Under the pieces are notes generated by a model. It did not search any database, was not told where the DNA came from, and worked only from the letters and a program-made list of their open reading frames with translations. From Solidesulfovibrio fructosivorans JJ] (GTDB taxonomy: Bacteria; Desulfobacterota; Desulfovibrionia; Desulfovibrionales; Desulfovibrionaceae): a stretch of DNA of 64,000 bases. Location: contig NZ_AECZ01000019.1 of the NCBI RefSeq assembly GCF_000179555.1, positions 17,143 to 81,142 of the forward strand, read 5' to 3'. Each line of letters opens with the position of its first letter. The first letter of the stretch is position 1. The position numbers were made by a program, and so were the translations under genes. Of this stretch, positions 51,106 to 59,276 are shown in pieces.

Positions 51106-51738
51106 ATGGACAACGCCACGGAAAAAACTCGTACGGAACTCAGTCTCGCCCTTCTGGCCACCGCCTACCTGACCGACCAGATTCCTACGGTCGACGCGCC
51201 CCAGGTCGCCCTGGCCGGTCGATCGAACGTCGGCAAGTCGACGCTGGTCAACTGTCTGGCCGGCCGCAAGGGGCTGGCCAAAATCAGCGCCACGCCGGGC
51301 AAGACCCGAAGCCTCAACTTCTACATGGCCCAGGCCGCCGGCTACTGCCTGGTCGACCTGCCGGGCTACGGCTATGCCCGCTGCTCCATGGCCGAGCGGG
51401 AAAAATGGGCCAAGCTCATCGATTCCTATCTCAAAAAGACCAGTCGGTTGCGGGCCGTGACCGCCCTGGTCGACTGCCGTCTGCCGCCCCAGCGCCTGGA
51501 CGTGGAGTTGGTGGACTGGCTGCGGGCCCGGCGCATGCCCGTGCTCGTGGTGCTGACAAAAGCCGACAAATGCAAGCAGCGCGACCGGGAGGCCCGAAAA
51601 AAAGAGTGGCGGGAGCTTGCGCGACCCGCCTTCCCGCCGATCCTTTTTTCCGGCAAGACCGGGCTTGGCCGGGAGGCGCTTTGCCGCGTCCTGGCCGAAG
51701 CCGCCCTTAGTCCCGACCCGGCTCCTTATGTTCCTTGA
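51106..51738 (+). CDS. engB: Ribosome-biogenesis GTPase EngB/YsxC
   Basis: A 210-aa TrmE-Era-EngA-type GTPase needed for 50S assembly. The G motifs are visible: GRSNVGKSTLVN (G1), ATPGKTRSLNFY (G2), VDLPGYGYA (G3) and LTKADKCKQ (G4). The N-terminal TAYLTDQIPT is usual for the family. Its last 32 bases overlap a 63-aa gene on the other strand. Confidence 0.95.
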   Translation: MDNATEKTRTELSLALLATAYLTDQIPTVDAPQVALAGRSNVGKSTLVNCLAGRKGLAKISATPGKTRSLNFYMAQAAGYCLVDLPGYGYARCSMAEREKWAKLIDSYLKKTSRLRAVTALVDCRLPPQRLDVELVDWLRARRMPVLVVLTKADKCKQRDREARKKEWRELARPAFPPILFSGKTGLGREALCRVLAEAALSPDPAPYVP

Positions 51739-51898
51739 AAAAACCGTCCAAAAACGCCGCGTCCTTGGGACTGAGATTGAACTGCATGGCCGCCTTCTCG
51801 CAAAGGGCGGCCAAGGGTTCGCCGGTTTCGGTCCGCTTGTCGCCGACCCATTTGACGGCGCGTCGCATCAGTTCGCCCTGGGGCATGATCGTGGCCAT
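51707..51898 (-). CDS. Small hypothetical protein (63 aa)
   Basis: A short protein (starts MATIMPQGELMRRAVKWVGD, contains QFNLSPKDAAFLDGFFKEH) with a strong AAGGAGG at the proper distance. I do not recognise a family. The helical body is rich in charged residues. It overlaps the 3' end of engB by 32 bases, tail to tail. The good ribosome binding site and protein-like composition favour a real gene. Confidence 0.7.
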   Translation of the reverse strand: MATIMPQGELMRRAVKWVGDKRTETGEPLAALCEKAAMQFNLSPKDAAFLDGFFKEHKEPGRD

Positions 51899-52015
51899 GA
51901 AGCCTCCTTGCTCGGTCCCAAGACATACACGAGCGAAAGCCGGCTTGCAACTTGCCCGGCCATCGGGTAGAGCCGCCCCGATACAGGATATTGCCCGCCA
52001 GGAGCTGCTTTTCCC

Positions 52016-52813
52016 ATGACCGAATCCCTTGCCGCCACCGTCCTTGGCTTAGTCGAGGGAGCGACCGAGTTTTTACCCGTGTCCTCCACCGGCCACCTCA
52101 TTCTCGTCGGCCATCTCATCGGTTTTACCGGAGCCAAGGCCGACAGCTTCGACGTCATCATCCAGCTCGGAGCCATTCTGGCCGTGGTGGTGCTCTACTG
52201 GAAGCGCTTCTGGTGGCTGCTTTCGCCCAAACCGCTCCATGCCTTTTCCGGCCCGCGCGGCTTGTGGATGCTCTTTTTGACCTCGCTGCCGGCCGGGCTT
52301 TTGGGGCTGGCCGCGCGCAAGGCCATCAAAACCTATCTGTTCGGGCCGATCACCGTGGCCATGGCCCTGGCCGTGGGCGCGCTCATGATCTTCTGGGTGG
52401 AAAGCCGCAAGAAGCGGGACCGCTTTTACACCCTCGACGAGATGACGCCGGGGCTGGCGCTCGGCATCGGCTGCTTCCAGTGCCTGGCCTTGTGGCCGGG
52501 TTTTTCGCGCTCGGCTGCCACCATCATGGGCGGCATGCTGCTCGGGGCCAAACGCGGCCTGGCGGCGGAGTATTCCTTCATCGCCGCCGTGCCGCTGATG
52601 TTCGCGGCGACGCTCTACGACTTTTACAAGAGCGCGGCCCTTTTTTCCGCCGACGACCTGCTGATTCTGGGGATCGGCTTTGTGGTGTCGTTTATCTCCG
52701 CCCTGGTCGCGGTCAAAGGTTTTATCGTGCTCGTCAAGCATATGTCGCTTCGGCCCTTTGCCTGGTACCGGCTGGCCTTGGCGGCGACGGTTTTTTTCTT
52801 CTGGCCGAAATAG
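52016..52813 (+). CDS. uppP: Undecaprenyl-diphosphatase UppP/BacA
   Basis: Recycles undecaprenyl pyrophosphate to the lipid carrier for peptidoglycan synthesis. The 265-aa membrane protein has the family motifs LGLVEGATEFLPVSSTGHLI at the start, VIIQLGAILAVVVLYWKRF and the second signature LWPGFSRSAATIMGGMLLG. Eight or so hydrophobic segments are seen. It is followed by tRNA-Met after 84 bp. It is the only lipid-carrier gene in the window. Confidence 0.95.
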   Translation: MTESLAATVLGLVEGATEFLPVSSTGHLILVGHLIGFTGAKADSFDVIIQLGAILAVVVLYWKRFWWLLSPKPLHAFSGPRGLWMLFLTSLPAGLLGLAARKAIKTYLFGPITVAMALAVGALMIFWVESRKKRDRFYTLDEMTPGLALGIGCFQCLALWPGFSRSAATIMGGMLLGAKRGLAAEYSFIAAVPLMFAATLYDFYKSAALFSADDLLILGIGFVVSFISALVAVKGFIVLVKHMSLRPFAWYRLALAATVFFFWPK

Positions 52814-52841
52814 GGGTTGGAAATTTTCCCTCGAAAAAGAC

Positions 52842-52870
52842 TTGCCAAGGAATGCCGGATCGGCTAAAGA
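52842..52870 (+). promoter_or_regulatory. Candidate promoter for tRNA-Met
   Basis: TTGCCA (52842-52847) and TAAAGA (52865-52870) are separated by 17 bases and lie 27 bases before the tRNA. This matches a sigma-70 layout, though neither box is perfect. Confidence 0.5.
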
Positions 52871-52897
52871 CTCCTTTCTCCGCTGCCGGAGACATCT

Positions 52898-52974
52898 GGC
52901 GAGGTAGCTCAGACGGTTAGAGCATGCGGCTCATATCCGCAGTGTCGGGGGTTCAATTCCCTCCCTCGCTACCA
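52898..52974 (+). tRNA. tRNA-Met (CAT anticodon), probably elongator
   Basis: A 77-base cloverleaf is readable. The acceptor stem is GGCGAGG / CCTCGCT plus ACCA, the D-stem GCTC / GAGC, the anticodon stem TGCGG / CCGCA with loop CTCATAT, and the T-stem GGGGG / CCCTC with TTCAATT. CCA is encoded. The absence of the initiator anticodon-stem triplet of GC pairs favours elongator Met; an Ile-CAU (lysidine) tRNA is the alternative. A foreign-looking gene lies just downstream. Confidence 0.9.
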
Positions 52975-52983
52975 GACAACAAC

Positions 52984-53020
52984 GCGGCTCAAGGCAATCC
53001 CTTGGGCCGCTTTTGTTTTT
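52984..53020 (+). terminator. Terminator after tRNA-Met
   Basis: GCGGCTCAAGG pairs with CCTTGGGCCGC (one G-T pair) around CAATC, then TTTTGTTTTT follows directly. It is 10 bases after the tRNA 3' end. Confidence 0.88.
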
Positions 53021-53185
53021 CCTGGCCAAGGTTGTGGGGACACCCCTTTTGTCGGGCGCAGGAGGACCTGCGGTGGGCCTTGACTGGGGGCACAAACTCT
53101 GCTGTACCATCAACGGGGACCGTTCGCACTGTTCTCGGGACTTTCCCGTTCGTCCAAATTTCGTTTGCAAATTGGAAAAGCAATT

Positions 53186-53599
53186 ATGTCTCCTCCCGAA
53201 TCCCCCACCCCTGTCGGGGCTCGACAACTCAAAATTTTACTTGTCGACGATGCTTCTCCTGTGCGCAACATGATAAAATACATGCTCGCAAAAGAAGGGT
53301 TTTATGACATCACCGAGGCGTCAAACGGAAAGGAAGCACTCGAAATTTTAAAAAACCAAAAAGTCGATCTCGTCATTGCGGACCTTTTAATGCCTCAAAT
53401 AAGCGGATTGGAACTATTAGAAAAAGCTAAAGAGATAGACTCTGCTAACAATATTAAATTTATTATGATATCTGGATCAGACAGCAAAGAAAACATTGTT
53501 AAAGCTATCCAGCTTGGAGCATCCTATTACCTACTCAAACCTATCTCAGCAAAAGTTCTTTTACGTAAAGTAATCACGATATATCTCGAGAAATCATAA
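53186..53599 (+). CDS. AT-rich CheY-like response regulator next to tRNA
   Basis: A 137-aa receiver protein with an intact site: LKILLVDDASPVRNMIKYML, DLVIADLLMPQISG (phospho-acceptor Asp), FIMISGSDS (Ser in place of Thr/Ser) and YLLKPISAK. ATG 53186 has GGAAAAG upstream. The GC content is roughly 40% by eye, against about 65% around it, so codon use is unlike its neighbours. The gene follows a tRNA and its terminator, a common insertion place. It may be a transferred gene; its partner kinase is not in the window. It is distinct from the flagellar-operon cheY. Confidence 0.88.
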   Translation: MSPPESPTPVGARQLKILLVDDASPVRNMIKYMLAKEGFYDITEASNGKEALEILKNQKVDLVIADLLMPQISGLELLEKAKEIDSANNIKFIMISGSDSKENIVKAIQLGASYYLLKPISAKVLLRKVITIYLEKS

Positions 53600-53805
53600 C
53601 GATCCGCAACGGGACGGTATGATCTGACAGCCCGAAAATGTGGAAACCGCATGCGACCCGCGAGGGTGACCGGCCGAGACAACGCCCTCGTTTCCGGAGT
53701 TTATAATCAGGCCGCCCCGTGTTATCCTGCACCGAATCAAATCCGGGCGGCCCCGTGAACACGACGCGATGCGGCTCGGAACCGACGACACAGCAAGGAG
53801 ATCCC

Positions 53806-54258
53806 ATGAACCCGTTGCGACTGCTGCCCATCGCGGCCTTGGCGATGTTGCCGATCCTGGCGGGCTGCGCGCCCAAATCGAGCGACGGCATGGATTTCGC
53901 CAAGGGCTTCGGCGTGGACGTCGGCTTCAAGGCGGTGGACATGTGCCAGAACGTGTCGCCCGAGATGCGCATCCACGGCGTCCCGCCCAAGACCAAAAAG
54001 CTCAATGTAAAGGTGCTGGATTTCGATTTCGGCACGGAAATCTTCAACCAGGACTTCGGGTTCCAGACCACCGACAGAGGCCTTTACATCAAGGGGGCCG
54101 AGGCCATGGTCCCCAAGGGGTCGCTTTACGGCCCAAGCGAGATGCCCTGCCCCAAGGAGACGCCGAAGAAGATGCAGGTCAAGGTGACGGCCCTGGACGC
54201 CCAGGACCGCGAACTGGCCAATGTCGCGGTGACCCGCGACGTCAAGCCAGCGCCCTAG
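53806..54258 (+). CDS. Lipoprotein of unknown function
   Basis: A 150-aa exported lipoprotein. The signal peptide (LLPIAALAMLPILAGC) ends in a lipobox LAGC with Cys at residue 21. The mature part is beta-rich (KKLNVKVLDFDFGTEIFNQD, then MQVKVTALDAQDRELANVAV) and recalls a PbpB-type or Ig-like bundle, but I cannot name it. ATG 53806 has CAAGGAG. It lies 206 bp after the AT-rich receiver gene. The bidirectional terminator at 54318 follows. Confidence 0.78.
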   Translation: MNPLRLLPIAALAMLPILAGCAPKSSDGMDFAKGFGVDVGFKAVDMCQNVSPEMRIHGVPPKTKKLNVKVLDFDFGTEIFNQDFGFQTTDRGLYIKGAEAMVPKGSLYGPSEMPCPKETPKKMQVKVTALDAQDRELANVAVTRDVKPAP

Positions 54259-54317
54259 TCGCGTCCGTCCTGAGGCGAGTACGGAAACCGCGAACCTTTC
54301 TTTCCTCCCAAATAAAA

Positions 54318-54354
54318 AGCGGCCCGGAGATATCGCTCCGGGCCGCTTTCTTTT
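54318..54354. terminator. Bidirectional terminator
   Basis: AGCGGCCCGGAG pairs perfectly with CTCCGGGCCGCT around ATATCG. It has A5 on the left and TTTCTTTT on the right, so it can stop transcription from both the lipoprotein gene and the convergent patatin gene. Confidence 0.92.
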
Positions 54355-54392
54355 GGCGGACACGCGCGTTGCGGCAGTCCCGGCAGCGTCCA

Positions 54393-55601
54393 CTACTCCA
54401 CGTAGCCCGGGGGCAGGGATTGCCAACCCTGGCCTTCCTTGCCCAGGGCATAGCCCATGTCGAAGGTCTTGCGCATGGCCGCCGGGTCGAAGGGCTCCTT
54501 GTTGGGGCTGTCGAAATCCTCGGGAATGACGATGTAATCGAGCGACATGCCGTCGCGCTTGGTCAGCAGGTAGCTGTAAGCCAGCGAACCTTTGGCCTGG
54601 GACTTGATCAGCGTGGAAATGGAGCGCAAGGCGATGGGGGCCAGACGCGGCCGCACGGATTCGCTGACCGGGCCGAGCTTGTTGTTGACGATGATGCAGA
54701 CATGCTTGCGCAGCGCATTGTAGGCCGCCATGGCGTGGGCGTCCTCGGCTATTTCCTTGGGCAGCAGGTAGGCGTCGTAGACGATGAACTGCGAGATCAC
54801 CCCGCCGTCCACGTGCATCTCGTCGAAGGTCTCGCCGTTTTTCTCCACCGGGATATAGACCGGCGGAAAAGCCACCGGGATGGAGGCCGAGGCGATCATG
54901 ACCTTATGGATAAGCTCGAGCGCATTGGGGTTGCCCGAGGACGCGATGGCCCCGATGTCCCAGACCACGTTGCGCTGGGCGTCGAGATTGGTGGTGGCGA
55001 TGAAAAGCCGTCGGCCCCGGGCATGCTCGCGAGCCAGCTCGGCCATCATCTCCGGCGTGACGTAGGTTTCGACCAACTTCTTGAGCGGCCCGGTATCGGC
55101 CACCGAATCGCCCCGGATGATGTCCCAGATGCTTTTGAGGAAGAAAATGTCCTTGGTCTGGACATTGGTATAGAGCTTGCGCAAAACCGGATCATATTTC
55201 TCGCCCAGGAAAGCGAACGGCGCGGACAGGGCACCGGTGGAAACGCCGGTCACCACGCGAAACTCGGGCCGGTCCCCCTTGTCCGTCCAACCGCACAGCA
55301 CGCCCGCGCCAAACGCGCCGTCCGCGCCGCCGCCGGACAGGGCGAGCAGATACAAATCCTTTTCCGGGCCGAGGTGATTGGCCTTGCGCCAGGCGGCATA
55401 TTGGCGCGCCCCCGTAATCAGACTTTTCTGCAGCATGGGCGAGAGCGCATCGCCCCAGTCCCGCACGTTGCGCATGCCCATGACGGACAGATTCGGGGCA
55501 TTGGGGTCGATAAGCGGGTGACGCTTCCGGGCCGCACCGCAGCCGGCCAGGGAAACCATGCAAACAACGACCAAAAGCCAGCCAACGATGCGCTTGATCA
55601 T
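54393..55601 (-). CDS. Patatin-like phospholipase lipoprotein
   Basis: A 402-aa lipoprotein (lipobox SLAGC, Cys about residue 21) with a patatin hydrolase domain. The oxyanion loop is LALSGGGADGAFGAGVL, the nucleophile elbow VTGVSTGALSAPF and the catalytic Asp region HVDGGVISQF. It is predicted to act on acyl lipids from the periplasmic or outer membrane face. ATG 55601 has GGAGGG and is preferred to the frame start at 55688. It is convergent with the lipoprotein gene; a terminator separates them. Confidence 0.9.
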   Translation of the reverse strand: MIKRIVGWLLVVVCMVSLAGCGAARKRHPLIDPNAPNLSVMGMRNVRDWGDALSPMLQKSLITGARQYAAWRKANHLGPEKDLYLLALSGGGADGAFGAGVLCGWTDKGDRPEFRVVTGVSTGALSAPFAFLGEKYDPVLRKLYTNVQTKDIFFLKSIWDIIRGDSVADTGPLKKLVETYVTPEMMAELAREHARGRRLFIATTNLDAQRNVVWDIGAIASSGNPNALELIHKVMIASASIPVAFPPVYIPVEKNGETFDEMHVDGGVISQFIVYDAYLLPKEIAEDAHAMAAYNALRKHVCIIVNNKLGPVSESVRPRLAPIALRSISTLIKSQAKGSLAYSYLLTKRDGMSLDYIVIPEDFDSPNKEPFDPAAMRKTFDMGYALGKEGQGWQSLPPGYVE

Positions 55602-55805
55602 GAACCCTCCGTTATGGGCCATCTCCTGTACATGAGAAGGTCCTCCGGAGCAACCGCGAAGATGCAAAAAACCATTGCGGTCCGTCATGGTGGCGCAACG
55701 GAATCGTTTCAGTACTGCCGCACACCGTAGCAGAGAGAATACAAGAGCGGGAACCGTTCTTATTGTTGCTCCCTTGGACGCATCTTTCCCACAGCGAAGG
55801 GCGCG

Positions 55806-56249
55806 CTACTTTTCCGCGATGATGGCCGCGGCTATTTCAGCGGCGTCGCGCACCAAGGACAGGCAAAGCGTCTGGAAGCGGCCTTCCCGCCGGGCGCGTT
55901 CGAGTCCTTCCGGGGTGGAAGGGTCAAGGCCGATGAGTTCGCGGCAGACCAGCGAGCCGTGGAGCCTGCGGAAACGGGCGTAAAATTCCTCGATACGGTC
56001 ATAGGTCGCGGCCTTGGCCGCCGCGCCGTCCGGGCCGCCTCCCCCGCCGAAAAGCCCGAGCGCCAGCATGGCCCCGGACACGGCCCCGCAAGTCGCGCCC
56101 CGGTACATGCCCACGCCAAATCCCGTGGCCAGACGCGCGGCCGCGTCCGTATCCAGCCCATACGGCGCGCAGAGGGCCATGAGCACGGACTGGGAACAGT
56201 TGTAGCCACTGGAAAAATGCGCCACCGCCGTCTGCGTCGCCTCGGACAT
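55806..56249 (-). CDS. C_GCAxxG_C_C family redox-type protein
   Basis: A 147-aa protein of the C-GCAxxG-C-C family. Conserved Cys residues appear in SGYNCSQSVLMALC, RGATCGAVSGAMLALGLFGG, HGSLVCRELIG and QTLCLSLVRDA. The GCAxxG signature reads CGAVSG. These proteins are thought to be redox-related, but the activity is not established. ATG 56249 begins MSEATQTAVAHF. It is separated from the patatin gene by about 200 bp of low-feature DNA. Confidence 0.85.
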   Translation of the reverse strand: MSEATQTAVAHFSSGYNCSQSVLMALCAPYGLDTDAAARLATGFGVGMYRGATCGAVSGAMLALGLFGGGGGPDGAAAKAATYDRIEEFYARFRRLHGSLVCRELIGLDPSTPEGLERARREGRFQTLCLSLVRDAAEIAAAIIAEK

Positions 56250-56399
56250 GGCCTTCCCTCCGGGTTCGCGGCCGGGAGAGGGCCGCCGATTCTGGGTAAA
56301 AAGGCATACCGGGCCGCAAGGCCCGAGGCAAGCGGCAGGGAGGCGTCCTCTGCCCTCTCCCCCAAAAAAGGAGAGGAAAAACGCCGGGACGAAAAGGGG

Positions 56400-56651
56400 T
56401 TAGGGCACGATGACGGTAATGTGGTCGGCTTCGTTGTTGCGCAGGGTCAAGGTGAAGTCGCGAAGACGCAGGGCCACGGGGTCCTTGAGCGGCGCGCGGC
56501 CGATGACCTCCACCACAGTACCGGGCACCAGGCCCATGTCCCGCAGTCGGCGGCCAAGCTCGCCCCCCGCGTCCACCCGGACAATGCGGGCCTTCTGGCC
56601 GACCCGCAGCCGGCGAAGGCCAATGGCGGACGTCGTTGCATCCGTGTCCAT
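56400..56651 (-). CDS. FeoA-family protein (first copy)
   Basis: An 83-aa SH3-like FeoA-type protein: LRRLRVGQKARIVRVDAGGE, RRLRDMGLVPGTVVEVIG and a tail LRNNEADHITVIVP. FeoA helps the FeoB ferrous transporter. ATG 56651 has GGGAGCGCGC. It lies 127 bp after a second FeoA gene; no feoB is in the window. Expression likely follows the Fur-box promoter upstream of that gene (inference). Confidence 0.85.
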   Translation of the reverse strand: MDTDATTSAIGLRRLRVGQKARIVRVDAGGELGRRLRDMGLVPGTVVEVIGRAPLKDPVALRLRDFTLTLRNNEADHITVIVP

Positions 56652-56778
56652 GCGCGCTCCCGAGAAAAAAACAGCGCCCGGAGAAGCCTCCCCGGGACGC
56701 CGGTCAATGCCTGTATTGCCCTCCCGACCAGCAAAAACGGCCGGGCCGTCCGCAACGTTCGAAAAAAGGGAAGAGCGC

Positions 56779-57030
56779 CTAGGCCGCCTGTACGCAGTCC
56801 TCGGCCAGCCGCCCCATGACCTTCTGGGCCAGACCGTGGCCGATGGAAAGGCAGGCGCCCCTGGCCCGCAGGCACACCGGCCCGCCACAACAAGCCGTCA
56901 CCTCGACCACCGTGCCGGGCGTTATGCCCATGGCGAAAAGCCGTCCTCGGGCCTTGGGGCAATCGCAAATGGCTTCGACGCGCACGCGGCTGCCGGGGGG
57001 GAAATGGGCGAGGCAATGAAGCGGGGCCAT
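56779..57030 (-). CDS. FeoA-family protein (second copy)
   Basis: An 83-aa FeoA protein with PPGSRVRVEAICDCPKARGR, RLFAMGITPGTVVEVTACCG and the tail LSIGHGLAQKVMGRL. Unlike the first copy it has several cysteines (CDC, CC, C). ATG 57030 has AAAGGAGCATTAC. Its promoter contains a Fur box, so iron-repressed expression is expected. It probably heads the operon with the copy at 56400. Confidence 0.85.
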   Translation of the reverse strand: MAPLHCLAHFPPGSRVRVEAICDCPKARGRLFAMGITPGTVVEVTACCGGPVCLRARGACLSIGHGLAQKVMGRLAEDCVQAA

Positions 57031-57053
57031 GTAATGCTCCTTTCCTGGAGCAT

Positions 57054-57082
57054 CATCTAGCCATATTGAGAATGATTGTCAA
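57054..57082 (-). promoter_or_regulatory. Fur box inside a sigma-70-like promoter for the feoA genes
   Basis: On the minus strand TTGACA (57082-57077) and TAGATG (57059-57054) are spaced by 17. The 15-base palindrome at 57067-57081, TGAGAATGATTGTCA on the plus strand, matches the Fur 7-1-7 consensus at all but two positions and covers the -35 and spacer. Iron-loaded Fur bound here would block the promoter. Confidence 0.75.
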
Positions 57083-57108
57083 GCTCCCGATCAACCCAAT
57101 TGAAGGCC

Positions 57109-57798
57109 CTACCCCTTGCCCGTGCGCTTCAGCGCATAGGTAAGCCCCAGGGAAACCAGGGCCAACAAGGCCGACAGGAGCCCGGCGCGGAAAAAATCGC
57201 CTGTAAAAACGGCGTTGTAGATTTCCAGAGAAACGGTGTTGGTGCGCCCGACGATATCGCCGCCCAAAAGCAGGCTCACGCCGACTTCGCCAAGCGCCCG
57301 CCCCGTGGCCAAAAAAAGCCCGGCCGCCACGCTCTTGCGGCAATGGGGCAGCACCACCCGAACAAAGGTGGTGACCGGTCCTTTGCCGAGCACGGAGGAA
57401 AGCTCGACCAAGCGCACCAGATCGCCCCGCACGGCGGCCTGCACCGGCCGCACCATCAGCGGTATGCCGGAAGTGATGGCGGCCAGGGCCAGTCCGGGAA
57501 AGCTGAAGATGATCTCCACGCCGAAAAAATGCTGCAGCGGCGCGCCGATGAAGCCCTTGCGGCCAAGCAGCAGCAGCATGAAAAAGCCCACGGCCATGGG
57601 CGGCAGCACAAGCGGCAGCGAGACCAGGAAGTCGAGCAGCGCGACGGCCCGGCTGTGCCCCCGGCCGAGCAGGTAGCCCAGGGGCACGCCGAGCACGAAG
57701 AACACCGGAATCGCCACGGCCATCACCCAAAGCGTCAGCCTGATGGGGAAAAGGACGCCCGGGTCGGACAGGGCCGCTACAATGGCTTCCGGAGTCAA
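57109..57798 (-). CDS. modB: Molybdate ABC transporter permease ModB
   Basis: A 229-aa inner-membrane permease with about five to six membrane segments. The EAA-type cytoplasmic loop is in LFLATGRALGEVGVSLLLGG. LVSLPLVLPPMAVGFFMLLL is a further family segment. The start appears to be TTG 57798, 3 bases after the modA stop, with GGGATG upstream; no nearer ATG exists. It is the last gene of the hydrolase-modC-modA-modB run. Substrate (molybdate, tungstate or both) cannot be settled from the permease. Confidence 0.88.
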   Translation of the reverse strand: MTPEAIVAALSDPGVLFPIRLTLWVMAVAIPVFFVLGVPLGYLLGRGHSRAVALLDFLVSLPLVLPPMAVGFFMLLLLGRKGFIGAPLQHFFGVEIIFSFPGLALAAITSGIPLMVRPVQAAVRGDLVRLVELSSVLGKGPVTTFVRVVLPHCRKSVAAGLFLATGRALGEVGVSLLLGGDIVGRTNTVSLEIYNAVFTGDFFRAGLLSALLALVSLGLTYALKRTGKG

Positions 57799-57801
57799 TC
57801 C

Positions 57802-58521
57802 CTACATCCCATGCTTTTTGGCGATGGCCTTGGCCGCGTCCGTGGCCAGAAAGGCGGAAAAGGACTTGGCTCCGTCCGGATTGGGCGAACCGGCCAGGGA
57901 CTCGGCCACGATGACGATGGGCGCGTACAGCGACGGATCGACTTCCAGGTAACCGCCGATCTTGTCGCCGACGTTCATGATGTCGGTGCGGTTGACGAAA
58001 CCGGCGTCCACTTCGCCGCTGACCACGTATGTAGTGACCTGGGGCACGGTGGCCACGACGAGCAGCTTGTCCTTGACCGCCTTTTCCAAGCCGGCCTTGG
58101 CCAGAAACTGGGTGGCGGCCCGGCCGTAGATGGCCTTTTTGGCGTCGGGCATGGCCACGCGCTTGACGTCGGGCTTGGCGATCTCCTTGGGGTCAGTGAA
58201 GGTCTTGCCCTTGGGCCAGGCCATGCACAGGATGCCGTGGCCGATCTCGGCCTCGCCGGAGAACTTCAGGCCGGATTTTTCCAGGAAGCCCTTCTCGCCG
58301 ATGATGACGTCGATGACGCCGCCGGCCTTGGCCTGGGTCGTGACCTGCCCCATGTTGCCGAAGATGAGCTCCGGCTTGGTCCCGGAGGACTTCTCATAGG
58401 CGGCGGCCAGGTCGGTGACGAGTTTTTTGTAGCCCGCGCCGGCGGCGATGGTCAAAGGCCCGGCCAGGGCCTGACCGGCCATGAGAAGCACCAAAGCGCA
58501 TGTCCAAAGAATTCGCAGCAT
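57802..58521 (-). CDS. modA: Molybdate/tungstate ABC transporter substrate-binding protein ModA
   Basis: A 239-aa periplasmic binding protein with a signal peptide (ILWTCALVLLMAGQALA, residues 4-20). The mature protein starts LTIAAGAGYKKLV and has FGNMGQVTTQAKAGGVIDVI and a GEVDAGFVNRTDI region, typical of ModA-like proteins. The usual AAASL ligand motif is AAGAGYK here, so it belongs to a more divergent branch than the 63132 protein. ATG 58521 overlaps the last base of the modC stop. It precedes modB. Confidence 0.87.
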   Translation of the reverse strand: MLRILWTCALVLLMAGQALAGPLTIAAGAGYKKLVTDLAAAYEKSSGTKPELIFGNMGQVTTQAKAGGVIDVIIGEKGFLEKSGLKFSGEAEIGHGILCMAWPKGKTFTDPKEIAKPDVKRVAMPDAKKAIYGRAATQFLAKAGLEKAVKDKLLVVATVPQVTTYVVSGEVDAGFVNRTDIMNVGDKIGGYLEVDPSLYAPIVIVAESLAGSPNPDGAKSFSAFLATDAAKAIAKKHGM

Positions 58522-59276
58522 CACATTCCCTCCTCGCAGCAATGTTGGGGGTTTTCCCGGGGCCGGGCCATGGCGGGGGAAGGCGCGCCGAAACGCGCGA
58601 AAAGCGCCTCGCGCTCCTCCCGATACTGGCACAGCTGGGTGCTGAACCAGCCCGGGTCGATGGCCCCCCGGTTGATGGTCACGACCTGGTCGCCGAGAAT
58701 CGCCGCCTCGGCCAGATCGTGGGTCACGTGCACGATGGGGATGGCGAACCGATCCCGAACATCCAGGAGTTCATGACGCAACGTCACGCGGGTGGCGGCG
58801 TCCAGGGCGGAAAAGGGTTCGTCGAGAAGGAGCGCCTTTGGCCGCCGGGCCAGCGCCTGGCACAGCGCGCCACGCTGGCGCTCGCCGCCGGACATGGTCC
58901 CGGGATGAGCGTCCTTCAAATGGGCGATGCCGAAAAGCTCGAGCAACTCCTCGGCAAAAGCCGTATCCGTGGTGGCGTAGGAGACGTTCTCAGCCAGGGT
59001 CATGTGGGGAAAAAGCGAATATTCCTGGAAAACAAGTCCGATCCCGCGCTGCCTGGGCTTGACGCGGATGCCTTTGACCGTATCGCGCCACACATCGCCG
59101 TCGAGCCCCACCTGCCCCTCGTCCGGGTCGTCCAAGCCGGCGAGAAGGCGCAAAATCGTGGTTTTGCCCGACCCCGAAGGCCCGGTCAGCACCAGAATGC
59201 CGCCGGGAGGACAGGAGATCTCCACGTCCAGGGTGAAATGGGGCAGCTTCTTCGTCAGGCGCGCAAGCAACGTCAT
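58521..59276 (-). CDS. modC: Molybdate ABC transporter ATP-binding protein ModC
   Basis: A 251-aa ABC ATPase with Walker A LTGPSGSGKTTILRLLAGLD, signature TMSGGERQRGALCQAL and Walker B LLLDEPFSALD, H-loop VTHDLAEAA. The family's C-terminal TOBE domain is absent: the protein ends soon after the ATPase core, so molybdate sensing through ModC is unlikely. It overlaps the hydrolase start region upstream by 4 bases and the modA start by 1 base. Confidence 0.9.
   Translation of the reverse strand: MTLLARLTKKLPHFTLDVEISCPPGGILVLTGPSGSGKTTILRLLAGLDDPDEGQVGLDGDVWRDTVKGIRVKPRQRGIGLVFQEYSLFPHMTLAENVSYATTDTAFAEELLELFGIAHLKDAHPGTMSGGERQRGALCQALARRPKALLLDEPFSALDAATRVTLRHELLDVRDRFAIPIVHVTHDLAEAAILGDQVVTINRGAIDPGWFSTQLCQYREEREALFARFGAPSPAMARPRENPQHCCEEGM

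Noticed and set aside
52975..53185. A duplicated tRNA 3' end (attachment site) downstream of tRNA-Met
   Set aside because: I could find no second copy of the TTCAATTCCCTCC / ACCA end within the following few hundred bases, and no integrase gene is in the window.
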